Positions 43,801 to 53,298 of a DNA stretch of 64,000 nt are shown piece after piece (position 1 is the stretch's first letter; each line of letters begins with the position of its first letter). Position numbers and translations under genes: made by a program. The stretch is from Acidovorax soli. GTDB lineage: Bacteria > Pseudomonadota > Gammaproteobacteria > Burkholderiales > Burkholderiaceae_C. The notes under the pieces were generated by a model. That model saw only the letters and a list, made by a program, of their open reading frames with translations. It did not search any database and was not told the origin of the DNA. The DNA is taken from contig NZ_FNQJ01000002.1 of the NCBI RefSeq assembly GCF_900107605.1, positions 186,001 to 250,000 of the forward strand. The letters run 5' to 3'.

Positions 43801-46800
43801 TCAGCCTCATTGAGGTACACGTTGTACAGGGGGATACCGATTCGCAAGGTCTCGATCACCTTGACCGCCTCATCCGTCGGCGTTTCTTCCTCGGGCTCCG
43901 AGACTGGCACGACGCAAGGCTCAAGCCCAGCCTCTGGCAAGCTCACATCCACACCCGTGCCAGCGAGGCTGGCATCCTGTGCAGCGTCCGCCAGGAACTC
44001 CGGCACATCGCCGGACAACAACGAAGATGCGCCCCCATCGTCCGGGCTTGCAACCGTGGCAGGCAGATCGCCGGAGGCGGCATCCATGGCCACATCAGGC
44101 GCTGGCACCAAATCGGGCAACTCCAGATCCAGAGGGATGGACTCACTCACCACCTCCGCCGTGGCCCCAGTTTCGTTCAGGGCCTCGGAGAACACGGAGA
44201 AATCGATGTCTTCCGTCACGGTCGCCGCAGAAACATCCAACGCCAGACTTTCTGCAGCCGATTCCGCTTCCGTCTCCGCTTCGGCGCCATCCGCCAGCAA
44301 TGGCTCAGGCACGGCGGCGACGGCAAGCGCTGCGTCCACCGCGTCCACCGCGTCCACGCCAGCCTGCGGTGCGGGCAGGACGGCTGTCGCGACAGCGTCT
44401 GTTTCGACTGGCGCCACGGCCGCCCCCCGCGCCATGAGCGGCAGCAAAGTGCCGTCAAGGCGCATGGCATCGGCGGAACGGCGGAATGCTTCAGCCCCCC
44501 AGACCAACGCAGATCCTGCAGAGATATCATCGGCCCAGCGGCCAAACGCCTGCAAGCCATCCGACGACAACTGCAGCAAATTGGGCTGCATGGGCTTTTG
44601 CTCGGCCAGCCAGGCGTTCAGCAATTGCTCCATGGACCAGGCCGCCTCGCCGAAATCATGGAGCCCCACCATGCGCGAGCTGCCCTTGAGGGTATGAAAC
44701 GCACGACGCAAGGTGGTTTGCTCGCTCAGATTGGCTGGCTCTTCGGACAGCACTTCAATGGCTGCCAGACCTGTAGCCACCACCTCACGGGCCTCCTCCA
44801 GGAAAACGCCCAGCAACTCATCGTCCAATCCAGGCTCTGACGCGGTCGCTGATGCAGGGGTTGCGACGGAGGGAGGGACGGATGCAGCAGAAGGAAGATC
44901 CTCCGGCAACGGGAGATCAAAGAAAATATCCGCTGACAGCACTTCCGTTGCCGCCTCTGGCTGGGGACCGGCATCAGGTATCTGGGCCAACGCCGCTGCC
45001 ACCGCAGCCTGCTCCTGCGCAGGAAAACGTGGTACCACATCCGGCAGAGACGGAGCCGCACGCTCCTCCATCTTGGCCGGTGCTTCTGCCACATCATCGG
45101 TGGCACGGGCGCGGGTTTTGCCCACCAGGATACGCAACTCCCCGAGCTCTTCATCGTAAACAAAGAGCTTGCGCGCCATCGTGCGCTGGTAGCTCAGCAT
45201 GTCAATCAGAAATCCGAGCGCTCCCAGGCTGTTGCCCAGCTTTTCAAACGCTGGCTGTCGATCTTCTTCAGGAATGTCATTGATGAGCAAGTGCTCCACG
45301 GTGTCACGCATGCGCACCACCGCCAGCGATGCCTGCTCCAGTCCCAGAACGGACAAGACGCCACGCATCTGCGCCAGGTGGCCCGGCACTGCCGCCAACA
45401 CCTCCGTATCCTGGGAATTCCGGAAAAACTGGTCCAGCGCTTTCTCGGCTTCACCCAGTGTGGAACGCAATTCATCCACCACACTGCCCATTGTCTGGTT
45501 GTCGCTGACCCGGCGGTACAGCTCTTCCATCCAGAGTTCAAGCGGCTCTGGCTCCGCGCCCGCGACCACAGCGTCCAGCCGCTGCGCCAGGCGCTCTGCA
45601 CGCGACTCCATCAGTCCGTCATCCGCATCCAGCTCCTCAAACGCGGCCTGCAGGTAAAGCACTGAAGTTGCCACCTCCATTGCCAGCGCTGGTGACGGCG
45701 GTTCCCCCGAGCGGGTTGTGGACTCAAGGGCCCGCGTCAGGCCTGCGGCGAGACTTTCGCTTCCCGGATGCAGCTTGCGCAGCGAGTCGCAAACCAGACT
45801 GAACTGATCCGCTGCCGGCTTGAGCTTGTTGCGGTCTCCACCTGCCAGCGCGGACCAGGTTTCGGTAGCAGATGCGATGCGCTTGCGCGCCTGCGCCAGC
45901 AAGGCCGGGTCAAACCGGCCAAAACGCGCGATTTCATAATCTACCGGCTTGAATCGCTCCAGACCAAAGGATTTTCTGACGGCTTCGAGAGCCGGCGCCT
46001 TATCCGCCTCACCGCCCGCGAGATTCGCCTGTGAACAGAAGAAAAGCAGATCCTGGACCAAGCGATCAGCAATGGCATCGTCGCCCTTGGCCAAGGTGGC
46101 GTACTGCATCAGCACGCGCGACGCCACCCGCTTCACGTAGACGTCGGGCGCCAGCAGCCCTGCGCCAAGTGCTTCGAAGAAACCGGCACAGATCTTCCAG
46201 AAAGCCCGCGACTGGCGGTCGGACTGGGCCGCAGCAAAACCCAGGCAGATTTCGCGCATGCTCGTCGCGGCCGACTGATCGCCCGATTTGACGATTTTCA
46301 ATACTGCAGAATCTAGGCGCGCCCGTGCCTCGGGGCCGTATGGCAACGGCGTGGCTGCCACGGAATCTTCCGGCTCACGGAAACGACGCTCCGCCGGCCA
46401 CAGATCTGCAGGGTGCGCACGCTCGGCCCCTGCCAGCGCCTGGGCGTCTCGGTACTGAGGAAAAAGGGCGACCGCAGAAACAGCCTTGCCTCCCAGCACG
46501 TTTTCGAGATATTCGATGAGGGCGAAGCTGGCACGCTCGATCACCGCAGCAGCATCGTCTGTGCATTGCTCAGGGCGTTGCACAAACTTTTGTACGGCCG
46601 ACTCCATGGCTCGCAAGACCAGGGCCGGCGAACCCATGCCCACCATTTCAAGCGCTCCGCTGGCCTGATGGAGCTGCTGGCGCGCAATACGCAAGGCTCC
46701 GGCATCCAACGAGGCCAGATCGGACTCTCGCGCCAGCTCTGCGTCCCGCACAAAACGGCGCATTGCCTTGACAGCTCCATCCAGTGATTTGCGCAGTTCG

Positions 46801-46886
46801 TCAAGCACCCATGCCAGAGGCCCCAGATCCTGAACGCCCTGGATTTCATCCGCGGCCGGTGCATTGTTGACATCAATAGATGGCAT
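40866..46886 (-). CDS. chpA: ChpA/PilL-type hybrid chemotaxis histidine kinase
   Basis: A 2006-residue kinase. Three Hpt domains have clear phospho-histidines: AFHTLKGSSRMVG (about 732), LAHSLAGSSSTVG (about 1062) and ALHTLKGSSRLAG (about 1274). Degenerate Hpt-like segments LHQASGALEMVG (about 74) and HLAQMRGVLSVLG (about 507) lack the HTLKGSS core. A CheA dimerisation and HATPase unit follows (HLLRNCVVHG near 1582; DDGAGLDL), then a CheW-like domain (from about 1715) and a C-terminal receiver with phospho-aspartate in LSDIEMP (about 1931). It receives signals from PilJ through PilI and phosphorylates PilG and PilH to set pilus extension, retraction and cAMP signalling. Acidic linkers join the Hpt units. 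Normal for ChpA-like kinases, though the Hpt number varies. Confidence 0.95.
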   Translation of the reverse strand: MPSIDVNNAPAADEIQGVQDLGPLAWVLDELRKSLDGAVKAMRRFVRDAELARESDLASLDAGALRIARQQLHQASGALEMVGMGSPALVLRAMESAVQKFVQRPEQCTDDAAAVIERASFALIEYLENVLGGKAVSAVALFPQYRDAQALAGAERAHPADLWPAERRFREPEDSVAATPLPYGPEARARLDSAVLKIVKSGDQSAATSMREICLGFAAAQSDRQSRAFWKICAGFFEALGAGLLAPDVYVKRVASRVLMQYATLAKGDDAIADRLVQDLLFFCSQANLAGGEADKAPALEAVRKSFGLERFKPVDYEIARFGRFDPALLAQARKRIASATETWSALAGGDRNKLKPAADQFSLVCDSLRKLHPGSESLAAGLTRALESTTRSGEPPSPALAMEVATSVLYLQAAFEELDADDGLMESRAERLAQRLDAVVAGAEPEPLELWMEELYRRVSDNQTMGSVVDELRSTLGEAEKALDQFFRNSQDTEVLAAVPGHLAQMRGVLSVLGLEQASLAVVRMRDTVEHLLINDIPEEDRQPAFEKLGNSLGALGFLIDMLSYQRTMARKLFVYDEELGELRILVGKTRARATDDVAEAPAKMEERAAPSLPDVVPRFPAQEQAAVAAALAQIPDAGPQPEAATEVLSADIFFDLPLPEDLPSAASVPPSVATPASATASEPGLDDELLGVFLEEAREVVATGLAAIEVLSEEPANLSEQTTLRRAFHTLKGSSRMVGLHDFGEAAWSMEQLLNAWLAEQKPMQPNLLQLSSDGLQAFGRWADDISAGSALVWGAEAFRRSADAMRLDGTLLPLMARGAAVAPVETDAVATAVLPAPQAGVDAVDAVDAALAVAAVPEPLLADGAEAETEAESAAESLALDVSAATVTEDIDFSVFSEALNETGATAEVVSESIPLDLELPDLVPAPDVAMDAASGDLPATVASPDDGGASSLLSGDVPEFLADAAQDASLAGTGVDVSLPEAGLEPCVVPVSEPEEETPTDEAVKVIETLRIGIPLYNVYLNEADEWSRRLVTCMQEWALELHEPLPDMAVALAHSLAGSSSTVGFSALSDLARVVEHAMQHVQLQSGGTVEQAEAFMAAADDIRRLLHQFAAGFLKEPNEAVLQQLRQILETEVANTLPPPEDEFDDIALPKDGVPAASVGPDFVVPELPIAKAAEVAAAGYVAPALSVVGSDHDQPIDDAMAHGVSERSDVDDDIDAIDVIDPDLFPIFEEEAAELLPQLGGALRQWASRPDNLGARNEVLRALHTLKGSSRLAGAMRLGEMSHRLESAIEQLDMESVTTDQIEPLLASFDGLQANLEFLRAVGAHGAAGADGSSPTVPSDLGTAANGSGAILAAVSPPKPSVRLPGPSQLAPVRVAANQSVRVRAQLLDRLVNQAGEVMISRSRLDARLGQFRSSLADLSGNLDRLRQQLRDIEVQSESQMQSRLALSKDSAAGFDPLEFDRFTRVQELTRMMAESVNDVATVQRNLQRAMEGAEDDLIAQGRQARELQRDLLRTRMVEFEGIAERLYAVVRQASKETGKQIKLDITGGSIEMDRGVLDRMTPAFEHLLRNCVVHGIEASEVRVAAGKPASGTITVDLRHEGNDVSVEFRDDGAGLDLQRIREKAMAQGLVQVDADISDTEAANLIFMPGFSTASEVTGLAGRGIGMDVVRSEINALGGRIETSTESGKGAAFRMVLPLTTAVTQVVMLRAGDLVIGVPANVVEIVRRTTAADLEEAYRTGYFDDGFEPLPFFWVGALLQASARSSEAAGKTRPVVIFRSASQRIAMHVDEVLGNQEVVVKNLGAQLSRLPGLAGMSVLVSGAVVLIYNPVALSTVYGDQVRAASAGLPAILEAESPDAGKPPASMLAGPTQVPLVLVVDDSITVRRVTQRLLQREGYRVALAADGLQALERLQEERPTVVLSDIEMPRMDGFDLARNIRADGALKGLPIIMITSRIAEKHREHAMELGVNHYLGKPYSDEELLSLIQHYARLEATAEA

Positions 46887-46940
46887 GAATTCGTCCCCGG
46901 CTGCAGTGAGCCGCTGGTTGATGACTGCTTGATGGTTGCG

Positions 46941-49229
46941 TCAGGCGATCTTGAAACGTGCCACCGACTGGCGCAGTTCTTCAGCCATGTGCGAGAGCTC
47001 GCGCACCTGTTGTGCCGTGGTACGCGTGCCCTCACCCGTCTGCTCGGTCACCGCAAAAATGTGCTGGATGTTGTCTGCCACTTCATTGGCCAGAACAGCT
47101 TCCCGGGACGTGGACGACGAAATTTGCTCGATCAGCTCCGCCAGGCGGCGCGACACACGGTCAATTTCAGTCAGTGCGGTACCTGCACTGTCAGACAGGC
47201 GCGCCCCTTCCACCACACCCTGCGTGGAACGCTCCATGGCGGCCACCGCATCCTGGGTATCGGTCTGAATGGCTTTCACCAGGGCCGAAATCTGCCGGGT
47301 TGCATCGGCGGACCGCTCAGCCAGTCGTTGCACTTCTTCGGCAACCACCGAGAAGCCGCGACCGGCATCACCCGCAGATGCAGCCTGAATGGCAGCGTTC
47401 AGGGCCAGCACGTTCGTCTGCTCCGTAATGTCAGAGATCAGCTCGGTGATTTCACCGATTTCCTGCGACGACTCACCAAGACGCTTGATCCGCTTGGACG
47501 TATCCTGGATCTGGTCACGAATCGAGTTCATACCACCGATGGCGTTCTGCACAGCCTGCAAACCCGAGTCGGCCGCCTGCAGCGACTGACGCGCCACCGT
47601 AGCGGACTCTTGCGCCTGGGTGGACACTTCGTTGATTCGGGTCGCCATATCCAGAACGGACCGGCCGGTTTCACGAATTTCGCGCAGCTGCTCTGTGGAA
47701 GCCGCCAGCAGCTCAGTGGACGTGCTGTCCACCTGGGCCGTCGTCTGCGCCACACGGGTTGCCGTGTTCTGCACGCTGCCCACCAGTTGGCGCAACTCTT
47801 CCACCGTGTAGTTCACAGAGTCAGCGATAGCGCCGGTGATGTCTTCGGTCACCGTGGCTTCCTGCGTCAGATCACCTTCCGCAACGGATTGCAATTCGTT
47901 CATCAAACGCAAAATGGCGGCCTGGTTGGCATCGTTGACGCGCTTGGCCTCCTGCTCCTGGCGTTTTGCATCCTTTTGCTGTACTTCAGCAGCCACCTGG
48001 CGACCCCGGCTGTCCAGCAGCTGAACGCGGGAAATTCCGACACCGCAAAGCAGCACGAACAAACCCGCCAACGCCAGGGCAGCAAACTGCCCGGCCCCCA
48101 GGCCCGTCTGCGAAGAAAGCTTGTCCTGCAAGCCTTCCAACTGGCGACGCAGCGGCTCGCTATCGGCAATGATCGACGACTGGGCCTCCCGGGCAGAAAC
48201 CAGACCTTGCAGGTTGCCCAGAATGGCACTGGCTTGCGTACGGGTCTCTTCGTAGAGTTTGATCAGGGCTTCGAGCTGTTCGCGTGTCTGCGCATCCTTG
48301 GTTGCAGCCAGCCGCAACTCCGGACTTCCATTGAGCAGGCCTTGGGCAATTTCCTTGAAGGAATTCAAGTCCTTGCCCAGCAGGAACACGGCTTCGGGGC
48401 TTACGCCTTCCATGGTCTGGAATTCATTGGCCGACTTGCCAATACGCTGGGTCAGCATCACCAATTGACCGGCGGCGGAAATCTCGGCCGCCGGAGCGTT
48501 TTGCTGCAGCTTGAGAGACGACACGGTTTCTGCGATTTCCAGCAGATCCGACGACTGGCGATTGATGGTGCGCAGTGCGTCGCCCACCTGCATAAGGATT
48601 TTCTGCTGCCCCATCACCACGCTGGCGTTGCGTTCCGCGCGCTCCATGAGCGGGTTCACGGCCTCCAGATCCGGCCGGAGCTGTTCGCCCAGGGACTGCA
48701 CGCCCAGCTCACTGTCGCCAGTGCCCAGTGCGCGCACGTTGCGGGCCAGAACACCAGAGCTTTCCACCACGTCCGGGAAGGCCTGCGGACTCCCCACCAG
48801 CGCCTGTGAAACAGATTTGGCAAGCCGCTGGGACTGCATCAGCGACTGACCGGTAGCAGCCAACTGCTGGGCAGAGCGATCTGCCTGCCGCAGCACCCAG
48901 CCCGCAATCAGTGCCAGCGCCACAACGCCAATGGCCAGCAAAGCCAGCAAACGCCGCTGGTGGCCAGCCGCCGTGGAACGGCCCAGCAGCGGCAAGGAAA
49001 TAAGGTCTTCGTCCGTTTCATTCGCTGATGGTTCCAGCGACTCGGCACCTGGATCACCCTGCACACTGTGCATGGCATCGGTCTGGTAAGACTCCCGCAC
49101 AGCGCTGGCTTCGACAGTTCCCGCCTCCATGGCATTGCGCCTGCCATCCACCATGCCGGCACCCAGCACCTTGTCCGATTCCTCGGGCTTGCGATTGAAC
49201 AGTTTTCCAAATTGATTCACGACGGACAT
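46941..49229 (-). CDS. pilJ: PilJ-type methyl-accepting chemotaxis protein
   Basis: A 762-residue receptor. A long cytosolic N-terminus precedes the first membrane helix (LLALLAIGVVALALIAGWVL, near 92-112); a periplasmic region with two PilJ-type four-helix modules follows, then a second helix (FAALALAGLFVLLCGVGIS, near 385). The cytosolic part has a HAMP-like segment and the MCP signalling hairpin (NVLALNAAIQAASAGDAGRGFSVVAEEVQRLAERS). It senses surface contact or pilin state and feeds ChpA. The N-terminal 90-residue cytosolic extension is longer than in Pseudomonas PilJ. Confidence 0.94.
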   Translation of the reverse strand: MSVVNQFGKLFNRKPEESDKVLGAGMVDGRRNAMEAGTVEASAVRESYQTDAMHSVQGDPGAESLEPSANETDEDLISLPLLGRSTAAGHQRRLLALLAIGVVALALIAGWVLRQADRSAQQLAATGQSLMQSQRLAKSVSQALVGSPQAFPDVVESSGVLARNVRALGTGDSELGVQSLGEQLRPDLEAVNPLMERAERNASVVMGQQKILMQVGDALRTINRQSSDLLEIAETVSSLKLQQNAPAAEISAAGQLVMLTQRIGKSANEFQTMEGVSPEAVFLLGKDLNSFKEIAQGLLNGSPELRLAATKDAQTREQLEALIKLYEETRTQASAILGNLQGLVSAREAQSSIIADSEPLRRQLEGLQDKLSSQTGLGAGQFAALALAGLFVLLCGVGISRVQLLDSRGRQVAAEVQQKDAKRQEQEAKRVNDANQAAILRLMNELQSVAEGDLTQEATVTEDITGAIADSVNYTVEELRQLVGSVQNTATRVAQTTAQVDSTSTELLAASTEQLREIRETGRSVLDMATRINEVSTQAQESATVARQSLQAADSGLQAVQNAIGGMNSIRDQIQDTSKRIKRLGESSQEIGEITELISDITEQTNVLALNAAIQAASAGDAGRGFSVVAEEVQRLAERSADATRQISALVKAIQTDTQDAVAAMERSTQGVVEGARLSDSAGTALTEIDRVSRRLAELIEQISSSTSREAVLANEVADNIQHIFAVTEQTGEGTRTTAQQVRELSHMAEELRQSVARFKIA

Positions 49230-49250
49230 GGTGCAGCCTTACAGAAAAAC

Positions 49251-49778
49251 TCAAGCACTGATACTCAGGAAAGCAGGATTTTGGGACAGCATCTGAAGAT
49301 TGATCTCCTGCCAGCGGGTCCCATTCGAATCCACATAGATGGTGCCGAAAAAGGCGGGAGCGTCGTGGGCCGGGGGCTCCGACGAGACAAAGGCATCCGT
49401 GCCCCGCAGCCCGGCAAGCCGATCCACCAAGAGGGCAGCGTTGACTTCCAGTGCAGCATTGAAAGCAAGCAGACTGGCCTCCGACAGGGCCTGCTCATTG
49501 CGCGCGACGGTCGATCCCAGCAGTCCCGCCAGATCCACCACCCCCACAAGACCACCCCGCAGATTGGCCACACCCAGAAACCATTTCTGGGTGTAAGGGA
49601 CACGCTGAACCGCGATCCAGGGAAAAATTTCACCCGATTGACCCAGCGGCAAAAGATAAGCCTGCCCGGCAGCCTCGACCGCCAGCCAGGAGGAAACAGA
49701 TACTCCCTCACCCCTTGCCGCCTGAAGACGGCTGGCGAGACGGGTCTGGAGTTCTCGCAGTGCTTCGCGATTGGCCAT
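49251..49778 (-). CDS. pilI: CheW-like adaptor PilI
   Basis: A 175-residue CheW-domain protein with VSSWLAVEAAGQAYLLPLGQSGEIFPW at the start of the domain and VPYTQKWFLGVANLRGGLVGVVDLAGLLG as the conserved CheW core. It couples the PilJ receptor to the ChpA kinase. Gene spacing is 21 bp to pilJ and 14 bp to pilH, in one operon. The short C-terminal part LQMLSQNPAFLSIS is typical of PilI. Confidence 0.92.
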   Translation of the reverse strand: MANREALRELQTRLASRLQAARGEGVSVSSWLAVEAAGQAYLLPLGQSGEIFPWIAVQRVPYTQKWFLGVANLRGGLVGVVDLAGLLGSTVARNEQALSEASLLAFNAALEVNAALLVDRLAGLRGTDAFVSSEPPAHDAPAFFGTIYVDSNGTRWQEINLQMLSQNPAFLSISA

Positions 49779-49792
49779 GAACGCGAACCGCC

Positions 49793-50158
49793 TCAGTTCA
49801 GCGCATCGATCTTGGCCTGCAGCTCGGCTGGATCTACCGGTTTCGTGATGTAGCCACGTGCGCCTTGGCGCATTCCCCAGACACGATCTGTTTCCTGGTT
49901 TTTACTGGTGCACATGATGATGGGCACATCCGCATAGAGGGGATCACGCGTAATGGCACGGGTCAGCTGGAAACCATTTTGCCCCGGCATCACCACGTCC
50001 ATCAAAATCAAATCGGGCTTTTCTTCCGCCAATCGGCGAAACGCCTCTTCGGCATTTTCGGCGGTACGCACTTGCATGCCTTTTTTCTGCAGCAAGTCGG
50101 TCAGAAACATTAACTCGGTCTTCGAGTCGTCAACGACCAGCACTTTCTGAATAGGCAT
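49793..50158 (-). CDS. pilH: response regulator PilH
   Basis: A 121-residue single-domain CheY-like receiver. The acidic pair is D10/D11, the phospho-aspartate D54 in LILMDVVMPG, the switch threonine/serine in IIMCTSKNQETD and the lysine in YITKPVDP. It is one of two output regulators of the Chp system and usually favours pilus retraction or acts as a phosphate sink. The start codon overlaps the pilG stop as TAATG, so translation is coupled. Confidence 0.93.
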   Translation of the reverse strand: MPIQKVLVVDDSKTELMFLTDLLQKKGMQVRTAENAEEAFRRLAEEKPDLILMDVVMPGQNGFQLTRAITRDPLYADVPIIMCTSKNQETDRVWGMRQGARGYITKPVDPAELQAKIDALN

Positions 50159-50556
50159 TACATGGCTCCTTGTTGGGAATTACCGAATTGCTGCACCGCC
50201 TGCAACAACTGGTCTTTGGTAAAGGGTTTGGTGAGATATTCCTGGCAACCGACCATGCGGCCGCGCGCTTTGTCAAACACGCCATCCTTGGAGGACAGCA
50301 TGACCACAGGAGTATCCGCAAAACGCGCATTGCGCTTGATGATGGCGCATGTCTGATATCCATCAAGCTTGGGCATCAGAATGTCGCAGAAAATGAGCTG
50401 CGGCTGGTAGTCATTCACCTTGGCCAAGGCATCGAACCCATCGTCTGCCAGCAAGACCTCGTGCCCTCCCTGCTTGAGAAAAATCTCGGCGCTTCGGCGA
50501 ATGGTATTGCTGTCATCCACCACGAGCACTTTGAAAGTTGCGCCTGCTGTAGTCAA
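50158..50556 (-). CDS. pilG: response regulator PilG
   Basis: A 132-residue single-domain receiver. Acidic pair D14/D15, phospho-aspartate D58 in LIFCDILMPKLDGYQ, switch serine in VVMLSSKDGVFDKARG and lysine in YLTKPFTK. The FDKARGRMVG stretch is the PilG hallmark. PilG promotes pilus extension and adenylate cyclase activation in the Pseudomonas model. It is the first Chp gene after rubredoxin in the operon, separated from it by 58 bp. Confidence 0.94.
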   Translation of the reverse strand: MTTAGATFKVLVVDDSNTIRRSAEIFLKQGGHEVLLADDGFDALAKVNDYQPQLIFCDILMPKLDGYQTCAIIKRNARFADTPVVMLSSKDGVFDKARGRMVGCQEYLTKPFTKDQLLQAVQQFGNSQQGAM

Positions 50557-50614
50557 TTGTCACTGCTCCCGATGGAGAAAAAAACAACGCCGCAGCAGAT
50601 GGTGCTGAAGCGTC

Positions 50615-50788
50615 TCAAATCTGAACCAACTCGAAATCTTCTTTGCGGGCACCACACTCGGGACAGATCCAATTCATGGGGACCTGGTCCCACGGTGTGT
50701 TGGGCGCAATGCCGTGCTCGGGTGAACCTTGCGCCTCGTCATATATCCATCCACAGATCAGACACATCCAAGTTTTAAAGTCAGTCAC
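50615..50788 (-). CDS. rubredoxin
   Basis: A 57-residue rubredoxin. Two iron-binding loops are visible, CLICGWIYDEAQG and CPECGARKEDFEL, giving the four cysteines of the FeCys4 site; the middle NTPWDQVPMNW is also conserved. The start is GTG (an in-frame TAA lies two codons upstream); ATG at codon 8 would cut the first strand. Rubredoxins carry single electrons to oxidases, hydroxylases or reductases. It heads the pilG-pilH-pilI-pilJ-chpA operon, an association seen in other Burkholderiales, and is divergent from the ThiD-like gene. Confidence 0.93.
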   Translation of the reverse strand: MTDFKTWMCLICGWIYDEAQGSPEHGIAPNTPWDQVPMNWICPECGARKEDFELVQI

Positions 50789-50882
50789 AGCTTACTGGGC
50801 CTTCACATAGAATGCAACGATTGTATCTAGTCATCACACCGGGTTGCTGCTTCTGTGCCACCCTCACTGCCGAATCCGGCCC

Positions 50883-51813
50883 ATGACAACAAATACCCCC
50901 CCTTCTTCTGATATAGCGGACATTTCCGACCAGGCAGCGGACGATGCCAGCCCTGCCTGCGTCCTGGTGTTCAATGCCAGCGATCCCAGCGGTGCGGGTG
51001 GTCTTACCGCCGATATCAGCACCATTGCTTCGGTGGGAGGACACCCCATTGCCGTTGTTACAGGCGCTTACGTTCGCGACACCGCCGAGATCTTCGACCA
51101 CTTCAGTTTTGACGACGAGGCCGTGTCCGAGCAAGCGCGCACCGTGCTGGAAGACTTGCCGGTGCAGGCCATCAAGATCGGTTTTGTGGGCAGCCCCGAG
51201 AACATCAGCGCCATTACCGAGATCACCACGGACTATGACGAGGTCCCCGTCATCGCCTACATGCCCAACCTGTCGTGGTGGCAGGACGACCTGATCGACC
51301 AGTACCTGGATGCTTTTCGCGAACTGCTGCTGCCACAGACATCCGTATTGGTCGGAAACCACAGCACGCTGTGGCGCTGGCTGCTGCCCGAGTGGCGAAG
51401 CGACCGCAGCCCCACCGCCCGCGACATCGCCCGGGCCGCCGCCGAAATGGGCGTGCCTTACACCCTGGTCACGGGCATACCGCTGCCCGAGCAGTTCGTC
51501 GAGAACGTGCTGGCCTCGCCCCAGACCGTGCTGGGCAGCGGCAAGTTCGAGCTGTTCGACGCCACCTTTGCCGGTGCAGGCGACACCCTTTCGGCCGCCC
51601 TCACAGCGCTGGTAGCCAGCGGCAACGATCTGGGCGAAGCCACCAGCGAAGCACTGAGCTACCTTGACCGCTGCCTAGACGCCGGATTTCGCCCCGGAAT
51701 GGGGCACATCATTCCCGATCGCATGTTCTGGGCCCAGCCCGATGAGGACGATGGCGATGAAGAAGAACCCCTTGACGAAACACAGGCCCTCGAAGGCTTT
51801 GTGATGCCACCCC

Positions 51814-51830
<17 letters not shown>
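50883..51830 (+). CDS. thiD: ThiD-like hydroxymethylpyrimidine/phosphomethylpyrimidine kinase
   Basis: A 315-residue ribokinase-fold kinase. The N-terminal block [35 protein letters not shown] is ThiD-like. The anion hole near the C-terminus reads [19 protein letters not shown] as in PfkB and pyridoxal kinases, where canonical ThiD has GTGCT. After the domain comes an acidic tail ([14 protein letters not shown]). It is expected to phosphorylate HMP for thiamine synthesis, but a pyridoxal or related substrate is possible. Its 3' end overlaps hemL by 17 bp, so the two are translationally linked. Divergent from rubredoxin. Confidence 0.82.
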
Positions 51831-53124
<1,294 letters not shown>

Positions 53125-53146
53125 GGGCGCATAGCGCTTCCCAGAT

Positions 53147-53170
53147 AAGCGCCACAAGTCAAAAACGCTC
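53147..53170 (+). repeat. AAGCGC-type intergenic repeat, degenerate copy h
   Basis: AAGCGCCACAAGTC followed by AAAAACGCTC, with GCGCATAGCGC just upstream, sits between the hemL stop and its terminator. Only the AAGCGCCA box and the spacing match the family well; the AGCTAT box is lost. Confidence 0.35.
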
Positions 53171-53189
53171 ATTGGCTTTCTCCCACCAA

Positions 53190-53225
53190 CCCCGTGGCAA
53201 CGCACCCCGTTGCCACGGGGTTTTT
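53190..53225 (+). terminator. rho-independent terminator of hemL
   Basis: A perfect 12-bp stem, CCCCGTGGCAAC (53190-53201) with GTTGCCACGGGG (53209-53220), 7-base loop GCACCCC, then TTTTT. It lies 65 bp after hemL. Confidence 0.9.
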
Positions 53226-53298
53226 GCATGGTGCAGGCGTTCACAGCCCCGTCACAAGCGCCTGTCAGCCTTGGTGGCTTTAACCCGAGCGTTCCACC

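Noticed and set aside
42733-44840. Two plus-strand open frames of about 650 codons inside chpA
   Set aside because: Both run antisense to the linker and Hpt region of the kinase and have low-complexity Ser/Thr/Ala or His/Arg/Gln composition.
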